64,000 nucleotides of DNA from Bacillus badius NBRC 15713 (GCF_001591605.1 NZ_BCVF01000004.1:1-64000); one strand, 5' to 3'; shown: positions 10,601 to 19,830, counted from the first letter of the stretch. Numbers and translations: made by a program. The notes: a model not told the origin generated them from the sequence alone.

Positions 10601-11238
10601 CTTGCAATAGAGGCTTGCATCTGCAATGGTTCGATCTGCCCTTCCAGCTCATGCAGTATATCCTGGACGCGCAACAAGTTTTCCTGGGTTTCATCAAGCT
10701 TTTTTTCTGCCTTCTTTTTGCGGGTTTTATATTTTAAGACACCTGCTGCCTCTTCAAAAATTGCCCGGCGCTCTTCCGGCTTGCTGTTTAATATTTCTTC
10801 TACTTTGCCCTGGCCGATAATCGAAAACGCTTCCTTGCCAAGTCCTGAATCCATAAATAAATCGACGATGTCCTTCAAACGGCAAGGTCTCTTATTGATA
10901 AAATATTCACTGTCTCCGGAACGATAGACCCTTCTTGTGACATTGACTTCATTATATTCAATAGGAAGGGTCTGGGCTTCGTTATTTAAGGTGAGCGTCA
11001 CCTCAGCAACATTCAGCTGCTTGCGGCTGTCACTGCCGGCAAAAATGACATCTTCCATTTTACCGCCGCGCAAACTCTTTGCCGATTGCTCTCCCAGCAC
11101 CCAGCGTATGCCGTCAGTAATGTTGCTTTTCCCCGAGCCATTCGGACCGACTACAGCTGTCACGCCATCGACAAATTCAACAGACACGCGCTCCGCAAAC
11201 GATTTAAACCCGGCAATTTCCAGTTTTTTCAGGAACAT
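7672..11238 (-). CDS. smc: chromosome partition protein SMC
   Basis: Condensin ATPase that organises and segregates the chromosome with ScpA and ScpB (not in this window). Walker A GPNGSGKSN at 31-39, two long coiled coils flanking a hinge with GGSMTGG near the middle, ABC signature LSGGERALTA at 1090 and Walker B VLDEVEAALDEAN at about 1116. The 1188 residues are normal and the frame is intact. It follows rnc by 18 bases, the usual pairing. Confidence 0.98.
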   Translation of the reverse strand: MFLKKLEIAGFKSFAERVSVEFVDGVTAVVGPNGSGKSNITDGIRWVLGEQSAKSLRGGKMEDVIFAGSDSRKQLNVAEVTLTLNNEAQTLPIEYNEVNVTRRVYRSGDSEYFINKRPCRLKDIVDLFMDSGLGKEAFSIIGQGKVEEILNSKPEERRAIFEEAAGVLKYKTRKKKAEKKLDETQENLLRVQDILHELEGQIEPLQMQASIARDYLDKKEEMTSYDIAAIVYEIDELHGQWEKLKSSHGEHAEQESVLFANLQKKEATAEELRTEITALDESVNDLQGVLLAASEELEKLEGRKQVLQERRKNAIQNEGQLADNLAETKEKIKQLSIQAEQLKEKVEADRREEAECRKRLSKQQQEMQQLSKNLEAEIESLKSDYIDKLNIQASAKNERQHVIQQLEQLTRRKERLDAENKKYLAERQEIEAKKSAIEAALASEQERVTAHLDGLHREQQLLEAMKAKYEKQESSLYQAYQILQDAKSRKEMLESLEEDYSGFFQGVKEILKARGRQLSGIEGAVAEMIDVPKEYETAIEVALGSSMQHIITADERAAREAIGFLKKHRFGRATFLPLTSIKEKVFPAALIAQLENDGRFIGIAADLIRFPSTYRPAITNLLGHTVIAAHLEGANELAKLLNYRYRIVTLDGDVVNPGGSMTGGALKQKGASLISRKNELETLKAKLAPMEEKTAAAEREVKKLKGNILSKEALLKEMRNETEAIRAKEQECKNEQLEWQFAYQTINSRLSIYDTEKQEFEAEQQRLQQLLEKAETQLAESGQEIEALDAQIKKLTEQRAHESTLKETIAQAISELNSKLAVKNEQLMSGNERLEQVLAELAASEQKYKQWNEDLNWLKTEMSASGQGEEEIDEAARKKRQDKEEITKLIAMRRNERMDKLSRLEAEDKELKELRRLHKAMSEAVQDEEVKINRLDVELDNRLEQLNKEYALTYEAAKEKYPLPFPIEEVRKKLHLIKLSIKELGSVNLGAIEEYERVSERYTFLEEQRADLQEAKDTLSQVIEEMDEEMTKRFKETFQSVSTQFLPVFQSLFGGGRAELRLTDPEHLLSTGVEIVAQPPGKKLQSLSLLSGGERALTAIALLFAILKVRPVPFCVLDEVEAALDEANVFRFSRYLKQFSKDTQFIVITHRKGTMEEADALYGITMQESGVSRLVSVTMDQKTEAPVS

Positions 11239-11256
11239 GTTCCTTTCCCCTGCCTT

Positions 11257-11997
11257 CTACTCTGTAAGTTGTTTCAAAGCTGCCAAAGCCTTTTGAGCGG
11301 CCAGCTGCTCGGCTTCTTTTTTGGACTTGCCTTGCCCGTTTCCCAGTACCTCTCCATTCAACGAAACTTGAGAAACAAATTCTTTACTGTGCGCCGGGCC
11401 TTTCTCTTGTAAAATTTTATATTCAAGCAGCCCTTTCGTTTGGCGCTGCACCAGTTCCTGCAGCTGGCTCTTATAATCCATCATATGAGAAAAAGCACCG
11501 GAATCAATTCGAGGAAAAATAATCTCTTTCAAGAAACTGAGGACTGTATCCATTCCTTGGTCCAAAAATAAGGCGCCCATGAACGCTTCAAATACATCTG
11601 CCAAAAGGGCTGGTCTCATGCGTCCGCCAGTCATTTCTTCTCCTTTTCCGAGAAGCACATATTTGCCAAAGTTCAACTCATTAGCGAAGGTGACAAGAGA
11701 CGGCTCGCAAACCACCGCAGCTCGCAGCTTTGTTAAATCCCCCTCCGACATTAATGGGTATTTTTTGAACAAGTAGTGAGAAACGGTTAACTCAAGCACC
11801 GCATCCCCTAAAAATTCAAGTCTTTCATTGTCCTCGTATGGTTTTTTCCGATGCTCATTCACATAGGATGAATGGGTAAAGGCATGCTTTAATAAATTCT
11901 CATCATGAAAATGAATACCTAAGTTTTCCTGCAGCTGCTGAAACTGCTGCTCTCTTCTCGATAAAGGCCTTTTAGAGTCTCTATGTGGTTTTTTCAT
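11257..11997 (-). CDS. rnc: ribonuclease III
   Basis: Cuts double-stranded RNA in rRNA and mRNA processing. The signature [10 protein letters not shown] is at residues 58-67, the second acidic cluster is in LLADVFEAF, and a C-terminal double-stranded RNA-binding domain ends [15 protein letters not shown] chose ATG 11997 (MKKPHRDSK), preceded by GGAGG seven bases upstream; the longest frame to 12039 adds 14 unlikely residues. About 246 residues. It has a good promoter of its own. Confidence 0.97.
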   Translation of the reverse strand: MKKPHRDSKRPLSRREQQFQQLQENLGIHFHDENLLKHAFTHSSYVNEHRKKPYEDNERLEFLGDAVLELTVSHYLFKKYPLMSEGDLTKLRAAVVCEPSLVTFANELNFGKYVLLGKGEEMTGGRMRPALLADVFEAFMGALFLDQGMDTVLSFLKEIIFPRIDSGAFSHMMDYKSQLQELVQRQTKGLLEYKILQEKGPAHSKEFVSQVSLNGEVLGNGQGKSKKEAEQLAAQKALAALKQLTE

Positions 11998-12041
11998 TGG
12001 ATTTCCTCCGGTAATTAAACTAATTTGCATCCACCACACAC

Positions 12042-12070
12042 AGTGTAGTCGAAATTGAAAAAAATCGCAA
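12042..12070 (-). promoter_or_regulatory. sigma-A-type promoter for rnc-smc-ftsY
   Basis: On the minus strand, -35 TTGCGA (12065-12070), a 17-base spacer and -10 TACACT (12042-12047), about 45 bases before rnc. The -35 lies within the T-rich tail of the acpP terminator. Confidence 0.7.
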
Positions 12071-12077
12071 AAGAAGA

Positions 12078-12102
12078 AAGCTCCGTTCCAGGAACGGAGC
12101 TT
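12078..12102 (-). terminator. terminator after acpP
   Basis: A 12-bp perfect stem (AAGCTCCGTTCC and its complement around a single base), then TTTCTTCTTTT on the minus strand, 15 bases after the acpP stop. Confidence 0.85.
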
Positions 12103-12117
12103 GTATTCTTCGAACGA

Positions 12118-12351
12118 TTAATTTTTGCTGTTTATGTAATTCACAGCGTCGCCCACTGTTGCGATTTTTTCTGCATCATCGTCAGAGATTTCCATGTCGA
12201 ACTCATCTTCTAATTCCATTACAAGCTCAACTACGTCCAAAGAATCCGCTCCAAGATCTTCCTTAAAAGAAGCTTCAAGAGTTACTTGGGATTCCTCTAC
12301 TCCAAGACGATCTACGATAATTTTCGTTACACGCTCTAATACATCTGCCAC
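12118..12351 (-). CDS. acpP: acyl carrier protein
   Basis: Carries growing acyl chains on phosphopantetheine attached to the serine of GADSLD (Ser37). Strongly acidic, 77 residues from the GTG start. I prefer GTG 12351 (MADVLERV) over ATG 12357: GGGGAGGTG almost touches the ATG but stands seven bases before the GTG, and the family begins with MAD or similar. Called acpA in B. subtilis. It follows fabG but has its own promoter and terminator, which would allow higher expression than the fab genes. Confidence 0.98.
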   Translation of the reverse strand: MADVLERVTKIIVDRLGVEESQVTLEASFKEDLGADSLDVVELVMELEDEFDMEISDDDAEKIATVGDAVNYINSKN

Positions 12352-12374
12352 ACTCATTCACCTCCCCTCAAGTC

Positions 12375-12380
12375 ATTATA
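12375..12380 (-). promoter_or_regulatory. -10 box of the acpP promoter
   Basis: Perfect TATAAT on the minus strand, 24 bases before acpP. The -35 region is poor (TTTATC at a 16-base spacer), so the full promoter is uncertain. No FapR-like palindrome is visible next to it. Confidence 0.6.
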
Positions 12381-12441
12381 GACGATTTTCGGTAAAGATA
12401 AAATAAATTTTCTGCTTATCAAGCGCCATTCGCTTTCTTTA

Positions 12442-12518
12442 TTGTCCAGCTCCTGGCACTAGCAGCTCGCGGGCAAATCATCCGCAAGCGAGAAAGTCAA
12501 AGAGCGACTTTCGCTTTT
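12442..12518 (+). repeat. candidate Bacillaceae intergenic repeat between fabG and acpP
   Basis: The gap holds a sequence starting TTGTCCAGCTCCTGGCACTA and ending GACTTTCGCTTTT. This layout (TGTCCAGCTCC...CTAGC...CTCG at one end, GCTTTTC at the other) is one I recall from many Bacillaceae intergenic regions, with variable middles. The assignment rests on memory, not on a search. It lies just after the fabG stop. Confidence 0.5.
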
Positions 12519-12522
12519 CACC

Positions 12523-13266
12523 TTACATGACCATGCCGCCGTCGATGTGAAGCGTTTGGCCAGTAATGTATTTAGAGTCTTCCGATGCCAAAAACACTGC
12601 CGCTTTGGCAATGTCTGCCGGATCGCCGAAATAGCCAAGCGGAATTTGGCCAAGCATAGCTGATTTTGCTTCTTCCGGCAACGCATCTGTCATATCTGTC
12701 GCGATAAAGCCCGGCGCTATAGCATTTACAGTAATGCCGCGGGAAGCGAGCTCTTTCGCTGTCGTTTTTGTTAAACCAATGACACCGGCTTTAGCAGCGG
12801 TATAGTTGGCCTGCCCCGGATTTCCGCTGACACCGACGATAGAAGCGACATTAATAATCCGGCCGCTCCGCTGCTTCATCATCGGCCGGGTAACCGCTTT
12901 TGTGCACAGAAAGACGCCTTTCAAGTTGGTATTGATAACATCGTCCCACTCTTGCTCTTTCATGCGCATTAATAGGTTATCGCGGGTAATGCCGGCGTTG
13001 TTGATAAGAATATCGACCTTGCCGAATGCTTCTGTTGTTTGCTTGACCATTTCTGCCACCGAATCACTGTCGGCAACGTTGCACTGGATGGCTACTGCTT
13101 TGCGGCCAAGCGCTTTGATCTCCTCGACTACTTCATTTGCTTTTGCTTCGCTTCCAGAATAGTTAACGGCTACATCTGCTCCTGCACGAGCGAGCTCCAG
13201 AGCAATTTCGCGCCCGATTCCGCGGGATGCGCCTGTTACTAGAGCGGCTTTTCCTTCTAATTTCAT
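12523..13266 (-). CDS. fabG: 3-oxoacyl-[acyl-carrier-protein] reductase FabG
   Basis: NADPH-dependent reduction of 3-oxoacyl-ACP in fatty acid elongation. Short-chain dehydrogenase fold: TGASRGIG at 11-18, NNAG at 89-92, catalytic Ser142, Tyr155 and Lys159 (YTAAK). 247 residues. ATG overlaps the fabD stop by four bases, so translation is probably coupled. Part of fapR-plsX-fabD-fabG. Confidence 0.97.
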   Translation of the reverse strand: MKLEGKAALVTGASRGIGREIALELARAGADVAVNYSGSEAKANEVVEEIKALGRKAVAIQCNVADSDSVAEMVKQTTEAFGKVDILINNAGITRDNLLMRMKEQEWDDVINTNLKGVFLCTKAVTRPMMKQRSGRIINVASIVGVSGNPGQANYTAAKAGVIGLTKTTAKELASRGITVNAIAPGFIATDMTDALPEEAKSAMLGQIPLGYFGDPADIAKAAVFLASEDSKYITGQTLHIDGGMVM

Positions 13267-14210
13267 TGGGCTGCCTCCTTTAATGCTTTCGCTGCTTCTT
13301 GGATGGACGCTCCATCTTGCACAGCGTAAGTTGTTACTTTCCGATTTACTTTTTTGATAAGTCCTGACAGCACTTTCCCGGGACCAATTTCAATAAAGGT
13401 ATCAACGCCTGCTTCAATAAGCGCCTCGACGCTGTCTTCCCAAAGAACAGGAGAATACAGCTGCTGAAGCAGCTTCGCACGGATATCTTCCGCTTTCACT
13501 ACCGGTTTCGCATCGACATTGGCAATCAGCGGTGTTTCACAATCTTTCACTTCGACTCCGTTCAGCACCGTTTCCAGCTGCTCGGTCGCCGGCTTCATCA
13601 AGGAAGAATGAAAAGGACCGCTCACATTTAACGGCAGCACCCGTTTCGCTCCTTTTTCCTTCGCTCGCTCACCAGCTAATGCCACTCCATTTTTTGTCCC
13701 TGAAATGACAATTTGCCCCGGGCAATTTAAGTTGGCAAGGCCGACTGTTTCCCCGGATGCTGTGACTTCAGCTGTGACCTCTTGCAAAAGGCTCCGCTCC
13801 ATTCCAAGCACAGCCGCCATCGTTCCTTCACCGGCAGGCACGGCCTGCTCCATAAATTGGCCGCGCTTGTGAACGGCATAAACCGCATCTTCAAACGTCA
13901 GCGCTTTAGCCGCTGCCAAAGCTGTATACTCCCCTAAGCTGTGGCCGGCAACAAAGTCCGGTGTGATGCCTTCCTTTTCAAAAATTCTTAATGCAGCTAT
14001 GCTCGCCGCCAAAATAGCCGGCTGCGCATGCATAGTTAAAGTCAGCTTTTCTTCTGGACCATTGAACATAAGATCACTTAATGAAAAGCCCAGCTTTTGG
14101 TCCGCTGCTTCAAACAACTCCCGAACCTCTTGATACTCATCTGCAAGAGCTTTCCCCATTCCAACTGCTTGTGATCCTTGTCCCGGAAAAACAAAGGCGA
14201 TTTTTCCCAC
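13263..14210 (-). CDS. fabD: malonyl-CoA:ACP transacylase FabD
   Basis: Loads malonyl groups onto acyl carrier protein. N-terminal FVFPGQGSQ, nucleophile Ser91 in [13 protein letters not shown], and the conserved histidine in [10 protein letters not shown]. 315 residues; GTG start at 14210 with GGAGGAAGT upstream. Thirteen bases after plsX and overlapping fabG. Confidence 0.97.
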   Translation of the reverse strand: MGKIAFVFPGQGSQAVGMGKALADEYQEVRELFEAADQKLGFSLSDLMFNGPEEKLTLTMHAQPAILAASIAALRIFEKEGITPDFVAGHSLGEYTALAAAKALTFEDAVYAVHKRGQFMEQAVPAGEGTMAAVLGMERSLLQEVTAEVTASGETVGLANLNCPGQIVISGTKNGVALAGERAKEKGAKRVLPLNVSGPFHSSLMKPATEQLETVLNGVEVKDCETPLIANVDAKPVVKAEDIRAKLLQQLYSPVLWEDSVEALIEAGVDTFIEIGPGKVLSGLIKKVNRKVTTYAVQDGASIQEAAKALKEAAQ

Positions 14211-14223
14211 TTTTACTTCCTCC

Positions 14224-15225
14224 TCACTTATCTGTTGATGACACTACTCCCGCCGCTTCTGCAATTTTAGAAGGGACATCGGCCTCTGCCATCGAATACG
14301 CCTGCTTTAAGGCATTATAAAAAGCATTGGCATTGGATGAACCGTGCGCTTTAATCACAGGGGCTTTTAAGCCGAATAACCCAGCGCCCCCATACTCGGT
14401 GTAATCCATTTGATCTTTTAAACTGTAAAGCTCGTTTTTCAGCAAACCGGCTCCCAATTTTGCTTTCAAAGAAGAGGTCAGGGCCGTCTTCAACATGGAA
14501 AAGACCGATAAAGCTGTGCCTTCAATTGTTTTGAGCACCATGTTGCCCGTAAAGCCATCTGTCACCACCACATCAGCTACACCGTTTAATAAATCCCGGG
14601 ACTCCACGTTGCCGACAAAATGGAGCTCCTCCTGCTGTTTCAGCAACACAAACGCTTCTTTAGTTAAGTCGTTTCCTTTTTTCTCTTCCGTGCCGATATT
14701 TAACAGGCCCACACGCGGTCTCGCGATGCCTCGTACTTTTTCCGCGTAAATCGAACCCATAATGGCATATTGGAGCAAATGCTCCGGCTTGGCATCGACA
14801 TTCGCTCCGAGGTCAAGCATCACAAACCCCTTGCCGTCAACGGTCGGCAAAGTCGGAGCGAGAGCCGGACGCTGAATTCCATCAATGCGGCCCACAACAA
14901 ACAGCCCGGCAGCCATTAAGGCTCCTGTATTGCCGGCAGACACACAAGCAGCCGCTTCGCCATCGGCGACTGCCTGTGCCATCATGACCATGGAAGCATT
15001 TTTCTTGCGGCGTACAGCCCGCACTGGCTCATCGGTTCCAAGAATGACTTCATCTGTATGTATTACTTTTGCCCGGCTATTTGCCGTCAGCAAGGGAGCG
15101 ATCTGCTTTTCATCCCCGTAAATCAGCACTTCCAGGTCCGGCATTTCTGCCAATGCTTTGTTTGTGCCAAGAATGATCTCCTTCGGTGCATGATCGCCGC
15201 CCATTGCATCTATCGCTATTTTCAT
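14224..15225 (-). CDS. plsX: phosphate acyltransferase PlsX
   Basis: Converts acyl-ACP to acyl phosphate, the donor for PlsY in phospholipid synthesis, on the inner membrane face. The N-terminus [14 protein letters not shown] is diagnostic, and [14 protein letters not shown] and [12 protein letters not shown] follow. 333 residues. The ATG overlaps the fapR stop by one base (TAATG), so it is coupled to its regulator. Confidence 0.97.
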   Translation of the reverse strand: MKIAIDAMGGDHAPKEIILGTNKALAEMPDLEVLIYGDEKQIAPLLTANSRAKVIHTDEVILGTDEPVRAVRRKKNASMVMMAQAVADGEAAACVSAGNTGALMAAGLFVVGRIDGIQRPALAPTLPTVDGKGFVMLDLGANVDAKPEHLLQYAIMGSIYAEKVRGIARPRVGLLNIGTEEKKGNDLTKEAFVLLKQQEELHFVGNVESRDLLNGVADVVVTDGFTGNMVLKTIEGTALSVFSMLKTALTSSLKAKLGAGLLKNELYSLKDQMDYTEYGGAGLFGLKAPVIKAHGSSNANAFYNALKQAYSMAEADVPSKIAEAAGVVSSTDK

Positions 15226-15806
15226 TATCCTTCATCCCCTGTTGTCATATTGGAACGGTACATAGTAAATTCACCTTGAAAAACAAGCTCTTGACCGACA
15301 TAGCTGTTCACTTCAACAATTGTCCGGTCATTCGCTGCTTGTATATCAATGACCTTTGCCTTAGCCACGACTCGTTCTCCTTCGTAAACTGACCGTTTAA
15401 AACGAATATTGGCTTTGGCAGTCAGAGCCAATTCATCGTTGATCACCGCTACAGCAAGAGAATTCGCTTGAGCAAATACATGATGTCCGCGGGCGATTCC
15501 ATTTCTAGTAAAGACATGTTCTCTTTTTACATCAAAAATAGAAATGGCACTCTTATCCAATTCAATATCAACAACATCACCAATGACTTCTTCAATCGGC
15601 AATGACCGGACTTCATTAGTCAGTCTCTCTTCTGCTACGTGTTTAATTCTTTCCCGCAGCTCCGGGATCGACAGTTCCATTCGGTCCAAACGGATCGTTT
15701 GCACACTCACTTGAAACTGCTCAGCCAATTCTTCATCTGTTATAAATGGATTATCAGCAATTGTTTCCTGCAACTGAATCTGTCTTTCTTTTTTTGTACG
15801 TCTCAT
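15225..15806 (-). CDS. fapR: fatty acid and phospholipid biosynthesis regulator FapR
   Basis: Repressor of lipid genes, released when malonyl-CoA binds. A DeoR-like N-terminal helix-turn-helix ([20 protein letters not shown]) is joined to a hotdog-fold ligand domain containing [17 protein letters not shown]. 193 residues. Start ATG 15806 follows GGATGGTG. A palindrome between the -10 box and the start fits a FapR operator, so autoregulation of fapR-plsX-fabD-fabG is likely. Confidence 0.96.
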   Translation of the reverse strand: MRRTKKERQIQLQETIADNPFITDEELAEQFQVSVQTIRLDRMELSIPELRERIKHVAEERLTNEVRSLPIEEVIGDVVDIELDKSAISIFDVKREHVFTRNGIARGHHVFAQANSLAVAVINDELALTAKANIRFKRSVYEGERVVAKAKVIDIQAANDRTIVEVNSYVGQELVFQGEFTMYRSNMTTGDEG

Positions 15807-15823
15807 GTTTACACCATCCGATA

Positions 15824-15840
15824 TTAGGACTAGGTACTAA
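15824..15840 (-). promoter_or_regulatory. FapR operator
   Basis: TTAGTACCTAGTCCTAA on the minus strand, an imperfect palindrome starting four bases after the -10 box. It matches the TTAGTACCT half-site known for FapR in Bacillus and Staphylococcus. Binding there would block initiation. Confidence 0.85.
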
Positions 15841-15844
15841 CAGT

Positions 15845-15873
15845 AGTATAAAAGCAAAAAAAAGAGAATGCAA
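15845..15873 (-). promoter_or_regulatory. sigma-A promoter for fapR operon
   Basis: On the minus strand, -35 TTGCAT (15868-15873), a 17-base spacer and -10 TATACT (15845-15850). The -35 is made of the distal arm of the recG terminator hairpin, so terminator and promoter share bases. Confidence 0.8.
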
Positions 15874-15891
15874 GGAAAAACTTGCATTCTC
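15856..15891 (-). terminator. terminator after recG
   Basis: Stem GAGAATGCAAG and its complement (15864-15891) followed by eight T on the minus strand, about 66 bases after the recG stop. It separates the sdaAB-sdaAA-recG transcript from fapR. Confidence 0.9.
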
Positions 15892-15957
15892 ACGCGCTAT
15901 CAGCGAACGCGAGTCTTCCTTGCTCCTCTTAGCAGCCAGCCAGCCGTTGACACCTTA

Positions 15958-18033
15958 CTAATCTAGCTTCTCACCAGAAAGGGCGCCGGATTCTTCCAAG
16001 TGCCGGCGCAGCGGCTCATACTCTTTCTCTTTCCAAAACGCCTGTGATTCAATCATCCGCTTTGCGTCTTCTCTGGCCACTTCAAGCGCCCGGTAATCAT
16101 GCACCATATCAGCTACTTTAAATTCAGGAAGACCGCTTTGTTTTTTCCCGAAAAAGTCACCCGGTCCCCTTAATTCTAAATCTTTCTCACTCAACACAAA
16201 CCCGTCGTTTGTTTCCGTCATAATCTTCATGCGCTCCTGGCCAATCTCTGTCTTTGGATTAGCCAGCAAAATACAATAAGATTGTTCACTTCCCCGGCCA
16301 ACACGCCCGCGCAGCTGGTGAAGCTGGGAAAGGCCGAACCGCTCTGCATCATAAATGACCATCATCGTCGCATTTGGCACATTTACCCCGACTTCTACTA
16401 CCGTAGTAGAGACTAGAACGTCCACCTGCTGCTCTGTAAAAGCCTTCATTACCGTCTCTTTCTCCTCTGCAGGAAGCCGGCCGTGCATTAAGCCGATCTG
16501 GTAGCGGCCATGAAAGTATTGAACGAGCTGCGCATGAACATCGAGCGCGTTTTGCAAATCAAGCTTTTCCGATTCTTCGATTAACGGACAAATCACATAG
16601 GCTTGCCGGCCTTTGACCAGCTCTTTTTCCATAAAACCAAGTACGCGATCGAGCATTTCCTCCTTGGCCCAATAGGTTTCAATTTCCTTTCTTCCAGCCG
16701 GCATTTCATCAATGATAGACACATCCATCTCACCGAACACCGTAATCGCCAGCGTCCGCGGAATAGGGGTAGCCGTCATAAAAAGAACATCAGGACTTTC
16801 TCCTTTTTCGCGGAGAATGCGGCGCTGATTTACACCAAAGCGATGCTGTTCATCCGTGATTACCAGACCGAGGTGATGGAAGCTCACCTCTTCCTGAATG
16901 AGCGCATGCGTGCCGACCAAAATATCGATCTCCCCGGATTCTAGGCGTGCCAGCAGTTCTTTTCGCCGTTTTCCCTTCACTGAACTTGTAAGCAAAGCGA
17001 TATTTACATCCATTTTTTCAAATAGCTGACTGAGTGATTCAGCATGCTGCTCTGCCAGAATCTCTGTCGGCACCATCAACGCGCCTTGAAAACCGGCCGT
17101 GACGCTCGCATACAGGCAAACAGCGGCCACCGCCGTTTTTCCGCTTCCAACGTCTCCCTGAAGGAGCCTATTCATGCGGTACGGCGATTTCATATCAGCA
17201 CAAATATCGTTCACTACCCTCTTTTGGGCATTAGTCATCGAGAAAGGGAGCGATTGAATAAAACGTTTCAGCTTATGAATATCGTAGGCTTGGGCAATTC
17301 CTGCTGAATGTTCCCTTTCGAATTTGCGCAATGCCTGCATCTTTAACTGGAAATAAAGAAACTCTTCAAAAACAAAGCGCCGCCTCGCCTGCTTCATTTC
17401 CCTTTCGGATGCCGGGAAATGAAGCGACCTTAATGCCTCCCGGCGTTTCAGCAATTTATACTGTTGGAGAGTTTTTTTCGGAAGAGTTTCCTCTATATGC
17501 TCACTATACTGAGACAAGGCGAGTCCGACGTATTTGCGGAAATTCTTTTGCGACAGCGACCCCTTTAATGAATAGACCGCTTCAAAATCGCCTTGTTGGT
17601 TATGGGGGCCTGCCGCAAAGTGCTGGGCAGTAATCGTTTGCCGGTGCTTATCCCATTTCCCTGTAATCGTTACAGTATCATTTATATTGATCTTGCTTTT
17701 CAAATAAGGCTGGTTAAAAAAGGTCACAGTGACTAAATAGCGACCAACCAGCAATTTAAAAGTTAAGCGTGATTTTTTCTTTGAATAAAACATAGAGGAC
17801 GGCTGGCTATGAACCTTCCCCTCTACCGTTACCCGTTCCTCATGGCCGACCTCAGCTAAGTCTCTCAGCCGGTAATCTTCATAACGGGACGGAAAAAACT
17901 CAATTAAGTCTTTAATGCTTTTAATTCCCAGCTCATTTAATGTGAGAGCTGTTTCCTTGCCGATCCCTTTTAACACATCTACCGGCTGCAAGAGCGGTGA
18001 TAAGTTAATCTCGGGACTGGAGCGGTACTCCAT
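15958..18033 (-). CDS. recG: ATP-dependent DNA helicase RecG
   Basis: Remodels stalled replication forks and Holliday junctions. An N-terminal wedge/OB domain is followed by SF2 motifs: Walker A GDVGSGKTAVA (about residue 290), DEQH box (about 390), TATPIPRTL and QLRGRVGRG. 691 residues, slightly longer at the N-terminus than B. subtilis RecG. ATG 18033 has GGAGGCG upstream and overlaps the end of sdaAA by 29 bases. Confidence 0.97.
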   Translation of the reverse strand: MEYRSSPEINLSPLLQPVDVLKGIGKETALTLNELGIKSIKDLIEFFPSRYEDYRLRDLAEVGHEERVTVEGKVHSQPSSMFYSKKKSRLTFKLLVGRYLVTVTFFNQPYLKSKININDTVTITGKWDKHRQTITAQHFAAGPHNQQGDFEAVYSLKGSLSQKNFRKYVGLALSQYSEHIEETLPKKTLQQYKLLKRREALRSLHFPASEREMKQARRRFVFEEFLYFQLKMQALRKFEREHSAGIAQAYDIHKLKRFIQSLPFSMTNAQKRVVNDICADMKSPYRMNRLLQGDVGSGKTAVAAVCLYASVTAGFQGALMVPTEILAEQHAESLSQLFEKMDVNIALLTSSVKGKRRKELLARLESGEIDILVGTHALIQEEVSFHHLGLVITDEQHRFGVNQRRILREKGESPDVLFMTATPIPRTLAITVFGEMDVSIIDEMPAGRKEIETYWAKEEMLDRVLGFMEKELVKGRQAYVICPLIEESEKLDLQNALDVHAQLVQYFHGRYQIGLMHGRLPAEEKETVMKAFTEQQVDVLVSTTVVEVGVNVPNATMMVIYDAERFGLSQLHQLRGRVGRGSEQSYCILLANPKTEIGQERMKIMTETNDGFVLSEKDLELRGPGDFFGKKQSGLPEFKVADMVHDYRALEVAREDAKRMIESQAFWKEKEYEPLRRHLEESGALSGEKLD

Positions 18034-18892
18034 AAATTTTCGCCTCCAATTTACGCCCGGTAGGTGTGGCTGCCAAACCGCCGCCGGCCGTCTCCCGCAA
18101 AGCGGAAGGCATCGTCTGGCCTATCTTATACATGGCATCAATCACTTCATCACAAGGAATCCGGCTCGTGATGCCGGCCAGCGCCATATCTGCCGCTACA
18201 ATGGCATTGGCTGCGCCCATGGCATTCCTTTTCACACAAGGGACCTCTACAAGCCCGGCTACAGGATCACACACAAGTCCGAGCATATTTTTTAACGTAA
18301 TGGCCATGGCTTCTGCACACTGTGATGGTGTGCCGCCTGCCATTTCTGTAATCGCCGCAGCTGCCATGCCGGAAGCAGAACCAACCTCAGCCTGGCAGCC
18401 GCCCGCTGCCCCGGAAATAGACGCATTATTGGCTACAATATATCCAAATGCCCCAGCTGTGAATAAAAAACAGATCTTCTCTTCACGGGAAGGCTGAAGC
18501 TTCTCTTGTACCGCAAACAGGGTGCCAGGAACAACTCCGGCGCTTCCTGCAGTTGGTGTGGCACAAATCGTTCCCATAGCTGCATTTACCTCATTGGTAG
18601 CAACTGCTTTACTCACGGCATCAAGCAAGAGAGGACCTGCCAGCGTATTTCCTTTTTGAATATATTGCTGCAGCAGCACAGCATCTCCCCCGGTTAAGCC
18701 AGAAAGAGAATGAACCCCTTTTAATCCCCGCTCGATAGCCTGTTCCATCACATCCAGGTTTTTCCCCATTAATTCCATAATTTCCTCGCGGGATTTTCCC
18801 GACACTTCCATTTCCTGCTCAATCATAAGGTCGGAAATCTTCTTTTGGCGGTCTTCAGCCAATTTAACTAATTCAGCTGCGTTTTTAAACAA
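18005..18892 (-). CDS. sdaAA: L-serine dehydratase, alpha chain
   Basis: Iron-sulfur subunit that deaminates L-serine to pyruvate. Candidate cluster cysteines in ICATPTAG, GGCQAEVG and LVCDPVAGLVEVPC. I chose TTG 18892, giving MFKNAAEL, which aligns with the B. subtilis start MFRN and has AGGAGG ten bases upstream; the longest-frame ATG 18901 nearly abuts that site. About 295 residues. Partner of sdaAB, 38 bases upstream. Confidence 0.95.
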   Translation of the reverse strand: MFKNAAELVKLAEDRQKKISDLMIEQEMEVSGKSREEIMELMGKNLDVMEQAIERGLKGVHSLSGLTGGDAVLLQQYIQKGNTLAGPLLLDAVSKAVATNEVNAAMGTICATPTAGSAGVVPGTLFAVQEKLQPSREEKICFLFTAGAFGYIVANNASISGAAGGCQAEVGSASGMAAAAITEMAGGTPSQCAEAMAITLKNMLGLVCDPVAGLVEVPCVKRNAMGAANAIVAADMALAGITSRIPCDEVIDAMYKIGQTMPSALRETAGGGLAATPTGRKLEAKIYGVPLQSRD

Positions 18893-18930
18893 AGTGACCA
18901 TTCCTCCTCTTAGCTGGATTAAGGGGCTTG

Positions 18931-19593
18931 TTAATCAGCCACTCTTGCTACTTGTGTAATATGAGGCAAGCGTCGAATCTCTTCTAATACTTCCTCACTG
19001 ATCGTCTGATCGACTTCAATCGTCATCAAGGCCATTTCTCCAATCCCTTTTCGGGATACTTGCATATGGCCGATATTAATGTCGTGCTTAGCCAACTCAT
19101 TGGAAACGGTTGCAATAACACCTGATCGGTCATGGTGAACAACAAGAATTGCTGGATGATGCCCTGTTAGCTTAAGTTCAAAGCCGTTTAATTCAGTAAT
19201 TTCTATTTTTCCGCCTCCAATGGAGATACCGACGAGCTCCATTTCTGAACGGTCGTCTCCAATTCGGACCTTGGCCGTATTCGGATGATCCGGAATGCTC
19301 TGTTCTTTTACAAACTGTATATCTATGTTTTGCTCTTTAGCAATTTCCAATGCATTCTTAATTCGTTCATCAAACGTATCAAAATCAAGAAGGCCGCCGA
19401 CAATGGCCACATCCGTTGCGTGTCCTTTAAACGTTTCGGCAAATGAACCATAAAAAGAAATAACCGCCCATTGCGGTTCTCTGCCAAATAAGCTTCTGGC
19501 TACCCGGCCAATTCTTGCCGCTCCGGCCGTATGCGAACTTGAAGGACCGATCATAATTGGCCCGATAATGTCAAACACGCTTTTATATTTCAC
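18931..19593 (-). CDS. sdaAB: L-serine dehydratase, beta chain
   Basis: Beta subunit of the two-gene Firmicutes enzyme. N-terminal signature IGPIMIGPSSSHTAG, and a C-terminal ACT domain (ILVVHHDRSGVIATVSNEL) that in this family senses an amino acid. GTG 19593 (MKYKSVFD) is preceded by GGAGG and matches the family start; the longer frame to 19626 reads through the ribosome binding site. 220 residues. Confidence 0.95.
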   Translation of the reverse strand: MKYKSVFDIIGPIMIGPSSSHTAGAARIGRVARSLFGREPQWAVISFYGSFAETFKGHATDVAIVGGLLDFDTFDERIKNALEIAKEQNIDIQFVKEQSIPDHPNTAKVRIGDDRSEMELVGISIGGGKIEITELNGFELKLTGHHPAILVVHHDRSGVIATVSNELAKHDINIGHMQVSRKGIGEMALMTIEVDQTISEEVLEEIRRLPHITQVARVAD

Positions 19594-19736
19594 CTTGCCG
19601 CCTCCTTTAGTGCTGATTGTTTTCAAACTAGCTGGCCTATCTATATACCCTTTAAACCCAGCCGCTGAAAGGCTTGGTTATGATAGCAACAATCCTCTTT
19701 ATTTTACTATGATCAGGCTGAAAATGCACACAAAGA

Positions 19737-19797
19737 GGAAGAGAGAGCGCTTCTCTTCCTTCAGACCGTAGACAAACTCAATGAAAACTGAAGTTTG
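19737..19797 (-). repeat. bipartite hairpin element, copy 2
   Basis: The minus strand carries the core seen at 42-84: CAAACTTCA, TTTTCATTGAGTTTGTC and GTCTGAA in the same order and spacing. The first hairpin has arms 19773-19778 and 19792-19797; the second pairs 19737-19744 with 19752-19759. The second stem shares no sequence with copy 1 but still pairs. Confidence 0.65.
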
Positions 19798-19830
19798 CAC
19801 GCCGGCTTTTTTAGTTTGCTTGTGGATGAA

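Noticed and set aside
18005-18033. Frameshift between sdaAA and recG because of the 29-base overlap
   Set aside because: Both proteins have complete family ends, and recG has its own ribosome binding site in the overlap.
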